A stretch of DNA of 64,000 nt from the NCBI GenBank assembly GCA_963732695.1, contig CAVTAP010000025.1:248001-312000 (forward strand), written 5' to 3'. A program made the position numbers and the translations under genes. Positions 25,508-35,026 of this stretch are shown here, piece after piece. This DNA is from CADEDH01 sp963732695 (GTDB lineage Bacteria; Actinomycetota; Acidimicrobiia; Acidimicrobiales; SZUA-35). Positions within the stretch are counted from its first letter, which is position 1, and the number at the start of each line of letters is the position of its first letter. The notes beneath the pieces were generated by a model. That model did no database searches. It was given only the letters and a program-made list of their open reading frames with translations, and was not told the DNA's origin.

Positions 25508-26698
25508 GTGGACCTGTGGCGCCGGTGGCGCGTGGACGTGGCCCGACCGAACACCCCTGTGGGTCGTGAGGAGCTCCGGTTCCTCGTGGTGTCAACGGTC
25601 GCGGTCCTGCTGGCGGGGCAGCTCACCGACCGGGGGCGAGGCTGGGAGCTCGGGCTGCAGGCCATCGCCGGGATGGTGCTGGCCCTACGGGCCGTCTGGT
25701 CGGCCCCTCCGTGGGAGCTCGTGGCGGCCATCGTGCTCGGACTGGTCGGCGTCTCCGTCGGCGCCCACGGGCGGTTGGAGGTCGGCTTCTTCCTGGCCGT
25801 GCTCACCGTGCTGTACGCGTCGTGGCATCTCGGCTCGACAACACGCGCCCTCGGCGTCGCCGTGGGTACGGCGCTGACAACGGTGATCGTGGCGTTGCGC
25901 CTGGACGACGAGATCAACTGGATGCCCTGGACGGCGGCCAGTGCCTTCATGTTCGTGCTGGGCCGGAACCTGCGCCGGCAGGGCCTGCTCATCGGGGAGC
26001 TGGAGGCCACCCGGTCGGCGTTGGCCGAGGCGGCGGTGGGGGAGGAACGCCGCCGGATCGCCCGCGAGCTGCACGACCTGGCCGGCCACACGCTGGCCGC
26101 CGTCGTGCTGCACGTGACCGGGGCCCGGCATGTGCTGCGTCGTGATCTCGACGAAGCCGAGCGTGCCCTCCTCGAGGCCGAGCGTGCCGGTCGGGCCAGT
26201 CTCGACCAGATACGCGCCGCGGTCGACACGCTGCGGACGACGGAGCGGGGCCTCGAAGCGCCTCTGGAGAACGTGGGCGATGTCCTGGTGTTGGTGGAGG
26301 AGTACCGGCGGGCCGGCCTGCGGGTCGATGCCGGCGTGTCATCGGCGGCCGCGGTGCTGCGGGGTCCCGTGGGCACCGCGGTGCATCGCATCGCCCGGGA
26401 GGCGTTGTCCAACGTGGCCCGGCACGCGCCGGGCAACCGGGTTGATCTGTCGATCGATGTCGCCTGCCATCCCCGCGCCGGTGAGCCGGCGACCGTGCGG
26501 TTGATCGTGGCCGATCATGGACGTCGGCCTCCGAGCCATCGGCGCGATCCGGCCGGTTTCGGCCTGTCGGGTATGCAGGAGCGGGCCCGCGGCCTGGGCG
26601 GCGAGCTGTCGGCCGGCCCCACCGACGATGGTTGGCGGGTGCAGGCCCTGCTCCCGTTGGCCACGACAGCGGAGGCGGAAGCGGGAGATCCTCGATGA
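25508..26698 (+). CDS. NarL-type sensor histidine kinase
   Basis: Two-component sensor (396 aa). The N-terminal half holds about four to five hydrophobic segments (residues about 25-150). The HisKA_3 box RRRIARELHDLAGHTLAAV places the phospho-accepting His at residue 189. The HATPase domain follows, with the N-box around AREALSNVARHAPGN and a DHGRRPP..GFGLSGMQERARGLGG G-box. The response regulator start overlaps its stop (ATGA), and an ABC exporter follows, so the pair probably senses an antibiotic or membrane stress and induces export. Confidence 0.92.
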   Translation: MDLWRRWRVDVARPNTPVGREELRFLVVSTVAVLLAGQLTDRGRGWELGLQAIAGMVLALRAVWSAPPWELVAAIVLGLVGVSVGAHGRLEVGFFLAVLTVLYASWHLGSTTRALGVAVGTALTTVIVALRLDDEINWMPWTAASAFMFVLGRNLRRQGLLIGELEATRSALAEAAVGEERRRIARELHDLAGHTLAAVVLHVTGARHVLRRDLDEAERALLEAERAGRASLDQIRAAVDTLRTTERGLEAPLENVGDVLVLVEEYRRAGLRVDAGVSSAAAVLRGPVGTAVHRIAREALSNVARHAPGNRVDLSIDVACHPRAGEPATVRLIVADHGRRPPSHRRDPAGFGLSGMQERARGLGGELSAGPTDDGWRVQALLPLATTAEAEAGDPR

Positions 26699-27366
26699 TC
26701 ACGGTGGTCATCGTCGACGACCAGTCGATCATCCGGGCGGGGGTGGCCCGGATCCTCAGCCCGGCCGACGGGTTCACCGTGGTGGCGGAATGCGAGGATG
26801 GTGATCAGGTGGTCGCCGCCGTAGCCGAGCACCGGCCCGATGTGGTGCTCATGGATGTGCGCATGCGCCGGGTCGACGGCGCCACCGCCACCGCCCGGCT
26901 GGCCGCGCTGGCCGATGCCCCGCCGGTGCTGGTCCTCACCACCTTCAACGACGACGACGTGGTGTGGGCCGTCATCGAGGCGGGCGCCGCCGGCTTCGTG
27001 CTGAAGGACTGCCCGGCGGAGGAGTTGATCGCCGCCACCCGCGCGGTGGCCGGGGGCGCGGCGTGGCTGGACCCGAAGGTGGCGCCGCGTGTGCTGGCCA
27101 TGTTGCGGTCGGCGGCCGTTCCCCATCGCAACCAGGCGGCCAGGATCGAACGGCTGACCGAACGCGAGCTGGCCGTGCTGCGACTGATGGCCAGAGGCGC
27201 CACGAACGCCGAGATCGCCTCCGAGCTCTCGGTCAGCGAGGCCACGGTCAAATCGCACATCGGCTCGGTCTTCTCCAAGCTCGGCGCCCGCGACCGCGCC
27301 GCGGCGATCGTCTACGCCTACGACCACGGTCTGGTCAAGCCCGGCCCCCAGGGGGAGGGCAGCTAG
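26695..27366 (+). CDS. NarL/LuxR-type response regulator
   Basis: Response regulator (223 aa) from the ATG at 26695. The receiver domain has acidic residues Asp8 and Asp9, phospho-accepting Asp54 (VVLMDVRMRRVDG), Thr in VLVLTTF and Lys in GFVLKDCP. The C-terminal LuxR HTH is about residues 155-215 (LTERELAVLRLMARGATNAEIA). Translationally coupled to the sensor kinase. Target is probably its own operon. Confidence 0.93.
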   Translation: MITVVIVDDQSIIRAGVARILSPADGFTVVAECEDGDQVVAAVAEHRPDVVLMDVRMRRVDGATATARLAALADAPPVLVLTTFNDDDVVWAVIEAGAAGFVLKDCPAEELIAATRAVAGGAAWLDPKVAPRVLAMLRSAAVPHRNQAARIERLTERELAVLRLMARGATNAEIASELSVSEATVKSHIGSVFSKLGARDRAAAIVYAYDHGLVKPGPQGEGS

Positions 27367-27415
27367 CGACCCTGGCCCGATGCCGGGCGGTCGCCGCGAG
27401 GAGCACGATCGAGCC

Positions 27416-28372
27416 ATGATCAGCAGCCTCGCAGAACACCCGGAGCCGGCAACGGGCGGCGGCAGTGCCGACCTCGTGATACAAGCCTCGGCCTTGACCA
27501 AGCGCTACGGATCACATGCCGTCGTCGACGGCGTGTCGTTCCGTGTCGCACGCGGCGAGCTATTCGGGATTCTGGGCACCAACGGCGCCGGCAAGTCCAC
27601 CACGGTCGAGATCCTCCAGGGTCTTCGCCGGGCCGACAGCGGTGACATCAGCGTGCTGAGTCTCGACCCCCGACGTCAGGGTGACAGAGTACGACGCCTG
27701 ATCGGCTCGCAGCTCCAGGACGCAGCGCTTCCGGGCCGGATGCGGGTGGGCGAGGCGCTGTCGTTCTTCGCCTCGCTCCAGCCGGCCCCTCGCCCCATCG
27801 ACGAGCTGGCCCGGGAATGGCACCTCAGTGCCCTGCAACGTCGCCCGTTCGACGCTCTGTCGGGCGGGGAGCGCCAACGCCTGTTCGTTGCTCTGGCCCT
27901 CATCGGCCGACCGCAATTGGTCTTCCTCGACGAGCTCACCCAGAACCTCGATCCTGTCGGTCGGCGCGACACCTGGGAGGTCGTCCGTCGGGTCCGCGAC
28001 GCCGGCACCACCGTCGTGCTGGTCACCCACGATGTGGAGGAGGCCGAACGCCTCTGCGACCGGATCATCGTGATGCACGAGGGGCGGATCGTCGACGAGG
28101 GCTCGCCGGCCGCAGTCGCCGCCGGATCCGCCGCCGGCACCACGGTGACCTTCACCGACACCGATCTCGACACCAGACCACTCACCGCCGTGCCCGGCGT
28201 GGTGCGTGTGGCCCGGCATGGCCCCCAGGTCAAGGTCACCGGCCACGGACCGCTGCTCGCCCACGTCGGCGCCTACCTGGTCGGCATCGGTCGGCCGCCC
28301 ATGGACCTCGCCGTCCACCAGCCCAGCCTCGAGTCGCGTTTCGTCGAGCTCACGACCGGAGCGGACCGGTGA
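27416..28372 (+). CDS. ABC exporter ATP-binding protein (DrrA-like)
   Basis: ATPase of 318 aa from the ATG at 27416, which has GAGGAG 12 nt upstream; an ATG at 27380 has none. Walker A is GTNGAGKST, signature LSGGERQR, Walker B LVFLDELTQNLD and the switch His is in VLVTHDVEEAE. Walker B is followed by Glu-Leu-Thr rather than Glu-Pro-Thr. The C-terminal about 90 residues resemble the regulatory tail of DrrA-type multidrug or antibiotic exporters. The permease GTG overlaps its stop. Confidence 0.9.
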   Translation: MISSLAEHPEPATGGGSADLVIQASALTKRYGSHAVVDGVSFRVARGELFGILGTNGAGKSTTVEILQGLRRADSGDISVLSLDPRRQGDRVRRLIGSQLQDAALPGRMRVGEALSFFASLQPAPRPIDELAREWHLSALQRRPFDALSGGERQRLFVALALIGRPQLVFLDELTQNLDPVGRRDTWEVVRRVRDAGTTVVLVTHDVEEAERLCDRIIVMHEGRIVDEGSPAAVAAGSAAGTTVTFTDTDLDTRPLTAVPGVVRVARHGPQVKVTGHGPLLAHVGAYLVGIGRPPMDLAVHQPSLESRFVELTTGADR

Positions 28373-29166
28373 CCGACGAGCGCAGTGCACCCACCCCCGA
28401 TCAGTGCGCCCCGGGCGCCCGCCGGCCGATCGTGTTGCATCTGGCCCGCATGGAGCTACGTCTGCTGGGACGCGAGCCGATGGCGATGATCGCTCTGCTC
28501 GGCTTCCCCATCGTCATGGTGCTCGTCATAGGCGGCGTGTTCGGCCGTGCTCCCGACCCTGACTTCGGCGGAGTGGCCCCCGACGACTACTACGTGGCGA
28601 GCTACATCGGCGTCGTGTACGCCGCGCTGGGGCTCATCACCTTGCCCGTGCAGTTGGCGACCCACCGTCAAACCGGGGTGTTGCGACGCTACCGGGCCGC
28701 CGGGATCAGCCTCCGGACGTTCACCGCCAGCCAGGCCGTCGTGGGCGGCGCACTCGGCGTGGTCGGCGCCCTGATCGTGCTGGCTGTGGGCGCCGCCGTC
28801 TACGGCATAGGGGCGCCGCTCCACCCGTTGCCCCTCGCTGCCTGGCTGGCGCTCGGTCTGGCCTGCTTCGTCGGGGTCGGAGTGGCGCTCGGCTTGCTCC
28901 TGCCGTCGGCCAGGGCGGCCACGGCTGTCGGGAACCTGTTGTTCGTGCCGGTGTTTCTGCTCGGCGGTGGCGGGCCGCCCCGGGCCGTGATGCCCGCCCC
29001 GATGCGCGCCGTGGCCGACGCCGTGCCGCTCAGCCCGATCGTGGCCGGTGTACGCAATGCGTGGCTGGGCACGACCGGTGAGCACCCGGGCCCCTGGTTG
29101 CCGCTCGCTGTCACCGCCATCTGCTGCGCCGTCATCGCCCAACGTGCCCGGCGGGCGGCCAACTGA
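28369..29166 (+). CDS. ABC-2 type exporter permease
   Basis: Membrane protein of 265 aa, GTG 28369 overlapping the ATPase TGA (GTGA). About six hydrophobic segments are visible, starting at about residue 37 (MIALLGFPIVMVLVIGGVFG). The layout and GGGPPRAVMPAPMRAVADAVPLSP loop match ABC-2 permeases of antibiotic exporters. Last gene of a sensor-regulator-exporter operon. Confidence 0.9.
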   Translation: MTDERSAPTPDQCAPGARRPIVLHLARMELRLLGREPMAMIALLGFPIVMVLVIGGVFGRAPDPDFGGVAPDDYYVASYIGVVYAALGLITLPVQLATHRQTGVLRRYRAAGISLRTFTASQAVVGGALGVVGALIVLAVGAAVYGIGAPLHPLPLAAWLALGLACFVGVGVALGLLLPSARAATAVGNLLFVPVFLLGGGGPPRAVMPAPMRAVADAVPLSPIVAGVRNAWLGTTGEHPGPWLPLAVTAICCAVIAQRARRAAN

Positions 29167-29189
29167 GGATCGCTCCTCGAGTCGCGTGG

Positions 29190-30095
29190 TCACTGATGGG
29201 CGACAGGACCGCCACCAGGCTGGTTCCCGTTGTGGGGCGCAGGCTCAACGATCTGCACGGTGATGTCGGCGGTGATCTCGGCCAGGCAAGGCGTCGTGTA
29301 GCCCGGGGAGAACTGTTGGTAGGAGAGGCGCACCGAGCGGCTACCCAGCCCGGGTGCCAGGTCGATCCAGCCGCTGCCACCCAGATCATCGAACAAAAGG
29401 TCCTGTTCGACCACCTCGTACTCGACTCGGCCGAGCGTGGCGGCCGTGCCGACGACGCTGAACCCGCTGTCTACCAGCGGGTAGCCGATGTCTCCTATCC
29501 AGTCAAAGCGCCAGGGGGCGTCGGGGAGCCCGCCTCCCGTGCGCTTGATCCACCACTCGTTCTCGAGCTCCACAGAGGTGTCGCAGTCGGAAACGAGGGG
29601 TTTGAAGATCGCCTGGGATTGGGTGACCCGGTATCGGGGCGTTATCGGCAGTCCGACCGTGCGGGACATGCTGCCGTGCCGGACCGTGATTGCGGCCGTG
29701 AACGGGGCGCCGCTGGTGGCAGGGGTGTAGGTGTGCCGTAGCTCGATTACACCGGCTGGTTCGGGCGGCACGGGAACCGGTCGGCAGCCGGCGCTGACCG
29801 GCCCGGTACCGTCCGGCGGGCAACTGACCGTTGTGGCGCCGTCGCCCCACTCGACGACGGCGAGTTGGCGCTGCCCGTTGTAGAGGATGCGGACGGTCGC
29901 CACTACGGAGTCAGCGCTGATCGCGATGCTGTCGCTGTCGGTTGCATCGTCGGGTGGGGTCTCTTCTTGGCCGGGCCCGTTGTCGTCGCCTGGTGGCCGC
30001 GGAAGCGCCACCGCACGATCCGCTGGCCCGGCGGCCAGGGCGACGGCCAGTCCGATTGCGCCCAGGCCTCGGATGATTGCACTCAGGTGATTCAC
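29190..30095 (-). CDS. Secreted protein of unknown function
   Basis: Protein of 301 aa with an N-terminal signal peptide (about residues 7-31, GLGAIGLAVALAAGPADRAVA). The mature part begins with a Pro/Asp/Glu-rich stretch, then beta-rich sequence resembling immunoglobulin/PKD-like surface domains (TVSCPPDGTGPV, ELRHTYTPATSG). I do not recognise a named family. It lies 12 bp downstream of the methyltransferase and is probably the last gene of the haloperoxidase operon. Confidence 0.75.
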   Translation of the reverse strand: MNHLSAIIRGLGAIGLAVALAAGPADRAVALPRPPGDDNGPGQEETPPDDATDSDSIAISADSVVATVRILYNGQRQLAVVEWGDGATTVSCPPDGTGPVSAGCRPVPVPPEPAGVIELRHTYTPATSGAPFTAAITVRHGSMSRTVGLPITPRYRVTQSQAIFKPLVSDCDTSVELENEWWIKRTGGGLPDAPWRFDWIGDIGYPLVDSGFSVVGTAATLGRVEYEVVEQDLLFDDLGGSGWIDLAPGLGSRSVRLSYQQFSPGYTTPCLAEITADITVQIVEPAPHNGNQPGGGPVAHQ

Positions 30096-30107
30096 TGCTC
30101 TACTCCT

Positions 30108-30962
30108 TCATCGGGTGGCGCTGGCAATGTGGAGTTCGCAGGGGCCGACGAAGCCGTCCTCGCCCTCGAATCGGGCCAGCTCGGTGGCGATCTCCTGCCA
30201 CACGGCGGGCCGCTGGCCGGCGGGGACGTTGGTGAGCATCTGGTGCAGCGCTCCGAAGGATTCCCGCTCGAATCGGGCGCAATCTGCAGCGGTAGGTAGC
30301 CGCAGCGGAGCGACAACCGTCTCGATGGTGATCGCATGGAACCCGGCCTCGGTGAACGCTGCTTCGATGATTGTCGGATCACCGAGGCAGAACGGTCCGG
30401 GCTGGCTGGGCGCGGGCGGGGGAAGTTTGGCGTGTTGGCGAATGATCGAGACGGGGAGCGAAAAGAAGGCGTTGCGGTCCGCTGTCGTGTAGACGATCGC
30501 AGCGATACGGCCGCCGGGTCGGAGCACCTTGCGGATGCCGGCGAGGGCCCGCTGGCGGTCGGGGAAGTAGATGAGGCCGAGGCGGCAGATCGCGGCGTCG
30601 AACTGGGCTGCGGGTAGCTCGTCGAGGCCTTCCCCGTCGAGCTCCCGGGTCACGACATTGGCCAGTCCGGCGTCCGCGGCGCATTTCGCCGCGTAGGTCA
30701 GGATCGTCGGCGAGATATCGGTGGCCACGACAGAGCCGGTGGCGGTGGCCCGCCGTGCAGCGGCGAGGGATTGTCCGCCTGCGCCCGCTGCGATGTCGAG
30801 CACGTGGGAGCCCGCAGCTATGCCGGCCGAGTCGAGCATTCGTTCGGTCGCCTCGCCCAGCCAGGTCTCGAGCGTGGGACCCCAGCGGTGCCATGCTTCG
30901 GCGGCGTCCTCCCATTGTCGGCGGGTGTCCATCTTGTAGCGGGTTGGGTCGAAGGTGGTCAT
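30108..30962 (-). CDS. Class I SAM-dependent methyltransferase (UbiE-like)
   Basis: Methyltransferase of 284 aa. Motif I VLDIAAGAGGQSLAAA (about residues 54-69), acidic motif VVATDISP, then the UbiE-like VLRPGGRIAAIVY. The N-terminal RRQWEDAAEAWHRWGP matches small-molecule methyltransferases. Substrate unknown. It follows the haloperoxidase gene by 64 bp. Confidence 0.88.
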   Translation of the reverse strand: MTTFDPTRYKMDTRRQWEDAAEAWHRWGPTLETWLGEATERMLDSAGIAAGSHVLDIAAGAGGQSLAAARRATATGSVVATDISPTILTYAAKCAADAGLANVVTRELDGEGLDELPAAQFDAAICRLGLIYFPDRQRALAGIRKVLRPGGRIAAIVYTTADRNAFFSLPVSIIRQHAKLPPPAPSQPGPFCLGDPTIIEAAFTEAGFHAITIETVVAPLRLPTAADCARFERESFGALHQMLTNVPAGQRPAVWQEIATELARFEGEDGFVGPCELHIASATR

Positions 30963-31026
30963 AGCTGTTCTCCGTTTTGTCGTGGTGGGCCGCTGCGCCG
31001 GCGCATACCGTCCGCCGGAACGGTGT

Positions 31027-32301
31027 TCAGTTCGAGCGAAAGTGGTGGTTGAGGTTCTGGCGTACGACGCGTTCGGCGATCCGTATGCCGGCGTCGACGG
31101 AGAAGCGGTAGTGCAGTCCGCCCCAGATCCGGGCGTCGCCGACCTCGTTGATCAGTTGTTCCGCTGTGTCGTAGTGCCGGGTTGTCTTGGTTGTGGTGGC
31201 GTCGATGTCCAGATTGATTGCTTCGGTACCCATGAGGCGGGGGAGGCTGTAGGCCAAGGCTCCGGTGAGACAGCCGTGGGCCGATGGGAACTCGGGATGG
31301 TTCGGGGTTCCGAGCAGCGGCACCCAGCCCGGTTCCAGGAGCGGTACCGATTGCCAGGGCCGCCACAGCACGTGGTGGAACTTGGCGTCCCAGCAGGCGA
31401 TGAACGCGTCGGCCTCGGAGGTGAGGACCGCGGCGAAGAGCCGGGCTGTTTCCGGAAGTCCCCAGTTCAGCTTCACGGCGTGATTGCGGAGGGTGCGTTG
31501 GTTCTGGGCGATCGGTTGGTCGGACCAGAACCGGGCGATCTCCGTCTGCTCTGCGGTTCGTTCCGTCGAGGTTGCGCCGCCGAGACGACGGACTTCGTCC
31601 AGGTCGCGCCGGTACCGCCTGGAGTCGAGGGATGGCGGGCTGGGCCGGAACTGGTCGTTGCGGTGCAGCGTGTACGGCTTCGCCTCTGCGATCCACGGGT
31701 TGAGACCGGAGGTGGCCGGCGGCGTCGGCTGCCAGACTCCGGTGCCCGGCGGCGGTACGGCTGGAGACCGCCCGGATTGGGACCCGTCGCCCAGTCGGGC
31801 CGCCAGCGTGCCCCAGCCGGCCGCTTCACCCACTGCGAAGCCATCCTGCTCAGCTTGTCCGTCCGGAGAATCAGCCAGCGTGACGGCGAGCGCAGCATCG
31901 AAGGTGGCAGCGTCGGCCGGAAGGAATCCCACGAGCACGCGATGGGCGGCTGAGGCTGCCGCCACCCTGGACGAGGCGCCGTCGGGGGCAGTGATGTCGG
32001 TGCCGAATGGTTCGAAGTCACCTTCGATGGCCACCACGGCGTCGTACATGGCGACATGCATTGCGGTGACGACGAAGTGCTGCGTGGTGACCGGCCGGCC
32101 CGACGGAGTCAGTACGTCCATGGCCAGCTCGTTCCAGCGCGCGATCTCGCTGCCGCTGAAGAGCGTGTCGCCGCTGGGTTGCGCGGAGGCGACGGTTGGC
32201 GCGGACACGATCGATGCGCCCAGGACGCCTCCGGCCAGCAGGGTGACTACAGCGCGGCAACGCCTTGGCCGACTCTGAGTTCGTACTCGTGTGACGTTCA
32301 T
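31027..32301 (-). CDS. Secreted vanadium-dependent haloperoxidase-like protein
   Basis: Protein of 424 aa with an Arg-rich signal peptide (RPRRCRAVVTLLAGGVLGASIVSA) suggesting secretion. The vanadate/phosphate-binding triad of the PAP2/haloperoxidase superfamily is present: KFHHVLWRP (Lys307, Arg314), PEFPSAHG (His342), and ARIWGGLHYRFSVDAG (Arg391, His397). PSAHG replaces the usual PSGH. Members oxidise halides with hydrogen peroxide; some act as acid phosphatases, so the activity needs testing. ATG 32301 has GAGAGGG 5 nt upstream, favouring it over GTG 32307. It is divergent from the BTAD regulator. Confidence 0.88.
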   Translation of the reverse strand: MNVTRVRTQSRPRRCRAVVTLLAGGVLGASIVSAPTVASAQPSGDTLFSGSEIARWNELAMDVLTPSGRPVTTQHFVVTAMHVAMYDAVVAIEGDFEPFGTDITAPDGASSRVAAASAAHRVLVGFLPADAATFDAALAVTLADSPDGQAEQDGFAVGEAAGWGTLAARLGDGSQSGRSPAVPPPGTGVWQPTPPATSGLNPWIAEAKPYTLHRNDQFRPSPPSLDSRRYRRDLDEVRRLGGATSTERTAEQTEIARFWSDQPIAQNQRTLRNHAVKLNWGLPETARLFAAVLTSEADAFIACWDAKFHHVLWRPWQSVPLLEPGWVPLLGTPNHPEFPSAHGCLTGALAYSLPRLMGTEAINLDIDATTTKTTRHYDTAEQLINEVGDARIWGGLHYRFSVDAGIRIAERVVRQNLNHHFRSN

Positions 32302-32356
32302 GACCACCCTCTCTCGGGATCAGACCCTCACGGTGTAGCGGGCGCATTGGACCGAT

Positions 32357-32397
32357 CGTTTGCTCACCGATGTTGGTGTCAAACGGTTGCGCAAACG
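32357..32397. promoter_or_regulatory. Inverted repeat in the haloperoxidase/BTAD-regulator spacer
   Basis: CGTTTGC (32357-32363) and GCAAACG (32391-32397) are inverted halves 27 bp apart in the divergent spacer. They could bind the BTAD regulator. Support is only symmetry and position. Confidence 0.35.
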
Positions 32398-32402
32398 CGA
32401 GG

Positions 32403-34211
32403 ATGACTACGATTGGGTTGATGGTGGGTCAACGACCGGTGACGAGCATCCGGCTGGTCGGGCGGCCCGCACTGATCGATGCAGACGGCATGGAGCGCCG
32501 GGTTCGCGGCTTCCAGACATGGGCGCTACTGGCCCGTTTGGTCCTCAGCGACCGTCCCGTATTCCGCAGAGATCTGGCATCCGAGCTGTTCGCCGACGCA
32601 TCAGATCCACTGGCCTCTTTGAGGTGGTGTCTGGCCGAGCTCCGCAAGGCGTTCGGGTCGAAGATGCTCTTCCTGGGCGATCCGATAGTTGCTGATCTGC
32701 CTCCCGACACGAAGGTGGACCTCGTGGAGTTGATGGCCGGCAGGTTCGACTCGAACCAGGCCGGTGAGTTTCTCGCCTCCATCGAGCCGAGATGCAGTGC
32801 GGAGTTCGAGACCTGGCTGTTCGTACAACGCCAACGGGTCGCTTCGATGATCGACGAGGTGATGCGACGAGAGATCATGGACGCGCTCGCGGTGGGGGCG
32901 AACGAGCGGGCGCTGGCCAACGCCGAGCTGCTCGCCCGACGCAGCCCCTATGACGAGAGCGCCCATGTGCTGCTCGTCAAGAGCCTGATCGCGGCTGGGC
33001 ATCATGACGCGGCCGTTGTCCATGTGGCCGACGTCGAGGCGAGGATGCGGGCCGAGTTCGGCGTCGATCTTTCCGCCGCGCTGCGTAGTGCCGCACGTGC
33101 GAACGTCGCCGCTGCGCCCCTCGGAGTATCTGCGCACGCCTTGGCTGTTTCGCTGTGCGACTCGGGGCTGGCCGCCATCGCGGCCGGCGCCACCGACGCA
33201 GGTCTCGACTGTCTACGCCGAGCCGTCGGCAGCAGCGAGACACTCGGCGACGAGCACCTCCACGCCCGCTGCCTGTTCGAGCTCGGCACGGCCCTCGTGC
33301 ACTCAGTCAGAGGACGCGACGACGAAGGCGCCGTCCTGCTGGCTCGCGCCGCGCAACTCGCCGAACGTCACGGCGACCGGCGAATCGCCGCAGAAGCACT
33401 ACGAGAACTGGGATGTGTCGACGCCCTCGTCGGTCGGCGACCAACCGCAGCCCATCACCTCGGCCGAGGGATCGAACATGCCGGCACCGACCCTGATCTC
33501 CTCGCTGGACTCCATGCGGTGAACGCGTTCAACATCGGTGACTGGGGCCGAACCGAGGCCGCCATAGCGGAGTACCAGCACGCACTCGAACTGGCCCGCA
33601 CCGCCGGGAACACGAGACGCCAAGCCTGGACGCTCGCGCTCGGAGGCTGGCTCCTCGCCCGAACCGGCGACGACACCCAAGCGCTGGTCTGGCTCGACGA
33701 ATGCATGCAACAGGTGGAACAGCTCAGCTGGCTGGCGTTCCGCCCGTGGCCACTCAGCATCATCGCCGAGATCAACCTTCAACGCAGCAACGATGTGAGC
33801 CTCGATCAGCTGGAGCAGAACTTCGCTACAAGCTGCCACCTCGCGGACCCGTGCTGGGAAGGCATGACCGCCCGAAACCTCGCCATCGCCCACGCCGCCC
33901 AACGAGACCTCGACGTCGCGCTCGACTGGATTGCCACCGCCCGTAGCCGCTGTACCCGGGACGCTGACAGCTACGTCGCGATCATCGCTGCCATCTACGA
34001 AACCGAGGCCGCCATCGCCAACCAGACCGGCGACGTGGATCGAGCCCAGCGAGCAGCCCGGGACCTCGTCGCGCTCGCCGCCCGCACCCATATGGACGGC
34101 TACCTCGAACGCGGCCTTCACCTGGCGGGGCCGCTTCTCCGCTCAGCCCCCAGGCAACCAGATCTCATCGGGCCGGATCACGGCGGCGCCCTCCCTCGAC
34201 CAGGGGACTAA
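32403..34211 (+). CDS. BTAD/TPR transcriptional regulator (AfsR/SARP-like)
   Basis: Regulator of about 602 aa. The N-terminal about 90 residues match the winged-helix SARP/AfsR DNA-binding domain (IRLVGRPALIDADG then SLRWCLAELRKAF). The bacterial transcriptional activation domain follows at about residues 90-235 (RREIMDALAVGANERAL, RMRAEFGVDL). The rest is TPR-like helices. There is no NB-ARC ATPase domain, unlike AfsR. Starts at 32370, 32403 or 32421 are possible; 32403 has GCGAGG directly before it. Likely controls the divergent haloperoxidase operon. Confidence 0.85.
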   Translation: MTTIGLMVGQRPVTSIRLVGRPALIDADGMERRVRGFQTWALLARLVLSDRPVFRRDLASELFADASDPLASLRWCLAELRKAFGSKMLFLGDPIVADLPPDTKVDLVELMAGRFDSNQAGEFLASIEPRCSAEFETWLFVQRQRVASMIDEVMRREIMDALAVGANERALANAELLARRSPYDESAHVLLVKSLIAAGHHDAAVVHVADVEARMRAEFGVDLSAALRSAARANVAAAPLGVSAHALAVSLCDSGLAAIAAGATDAGLDCLRRAVGSSETLGDEHLHARCLFELGTALVHSVRGRDDEGAVLLARAAQLAERHGDRRIAAEALRELGCVDALVGRRPTAAHHLGRGIEHAGTDPDLLAGLHAVNAFNIGDWGRTEAAIAEYQHALELARTAGNTRRQAWTLALGGWLLARTGDDTQALVWLDECMQQVEQLSWLAFRPWPLSIIAEINLQRSNDVSLDQLEQNFATSCHLADPCWEGMTARNLAIAHAAQRDLDVALDWIATARSRCTRDADSYVAIIAAIYETEAAIANQTGDVDRAQRAARDLVALAARTHMDGYLERGLHLAGPLLRSAPRQPDLIGPDHGGALPRPGD

Positions 34212-34430
34212 GCCCGTCCGACCGGCGGATCAGGGCTATCGCCATCGGTAGGCGTCATCCCGATGAAGCGCTCGGGGTCGGGCCACCGTCCCCGGTGCGC
34301 GTATCAGGTCGCAGTGGGATCGCTCACGTCCTGGGCCTCGACACCCGCTCGGCCGGCCTGTCGTTGCCGGGCCGTCCTCCCACGCAGAGGCCGGGACCAG
34401 GGTGGCCGTGCACGGCTGGCACGGCGACGC
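34212..34430. other. No gene seen
   Basis: About 220 bp between the BTAD regulator and the convergent arr gene. No supported coding sequence, tRNA or strong hairpin was noticed. Confidence 0.5.
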
Positions 34431-34865
34431 TCAGTCCTCGATCTGTCCGGTTCCTGCTCCCAGAGTCTGTTCGACGGCATCGCGCATGGCCTGCAAATTT
34501 TCGGGCGAGTGACCGATCCAGTCGACAAGCTCCCCCGTGACGCGTAGGGGCTCGCGGCTACGGAACGACTGGGTCGGATTCCCAGGGAGTTTCTTGTCAG
34601 TCACGTTTGGGTCGTCTTCGAACTCGCCCATCGGCTCGACGACGTAGATTCGCCCCCGGCCTTCACCGGAGGCGAGTTCGGCGCCCCACGTGGCAGCGTC
34701 CAGAGTTGCGGTGAAGTAGACGTAGTTCATCGTCCGGCCCTGTTCGAAGTTCGACTCGTGGCCGGAGACCAGCAACTCGCCCACCGTGAGGTTCGCCTTG
34801 GTCCCGTGCAAGTAGACGCCGGGCTCGTACACCTCGAAGGGCACCGGCTCGTGCTGGGCGCTCAC
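34431..34865 (-). CDS. arr: Rifampin ADP-ribosyltransferase
   Basis: Arr enzyme (144 aa), which inactivates rifamycins by ADP-ribosylation with NAD. The family core is intact: FEVYEPGVYLHGTKANL near the start, HVY-equivalent MNYVYFTATLDAATWGAELA, GRGRIYVVEP and DDPNVTDKKLPGNPTQSFRS. The GTG at 34865 gives the standard N terminus; upstream in-frame codons add only hydrophobic residues not seen in the family. No mobile element directly adjoins it, so it may be a core chromosomal copy as in mycobacteria. Confidence 0.95.
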   Translation of the reverse strand: MSAQHEPVPFEVYEPGVYLHGTKANLTVGELLVSGHESNFEQGRTMNYVYFTATLDAATWGAELASGEGRGRIYVVEPMGEFEDDPNVTDKKLPGNPTQSFRSREPLRVTGELVDWIGHSPENLQAMRDAVEQTLGAGTGQIED

Positions 34866-35026
34866 GACGAAGACGCTAGCAACGCAGCACACTCGGGCGT
34901 CGGCTCGCCCGAGCTTTCGTGGCGGCGAGCCCGGCTCTGGTGGGCAAGCCCCCGCTGGCCGACGACCACGGGAGCGTTCCAGAAGTGACGCCGGTCAAAA
35001 GGCCCCACATCCCTCGGAGCGCGGGG

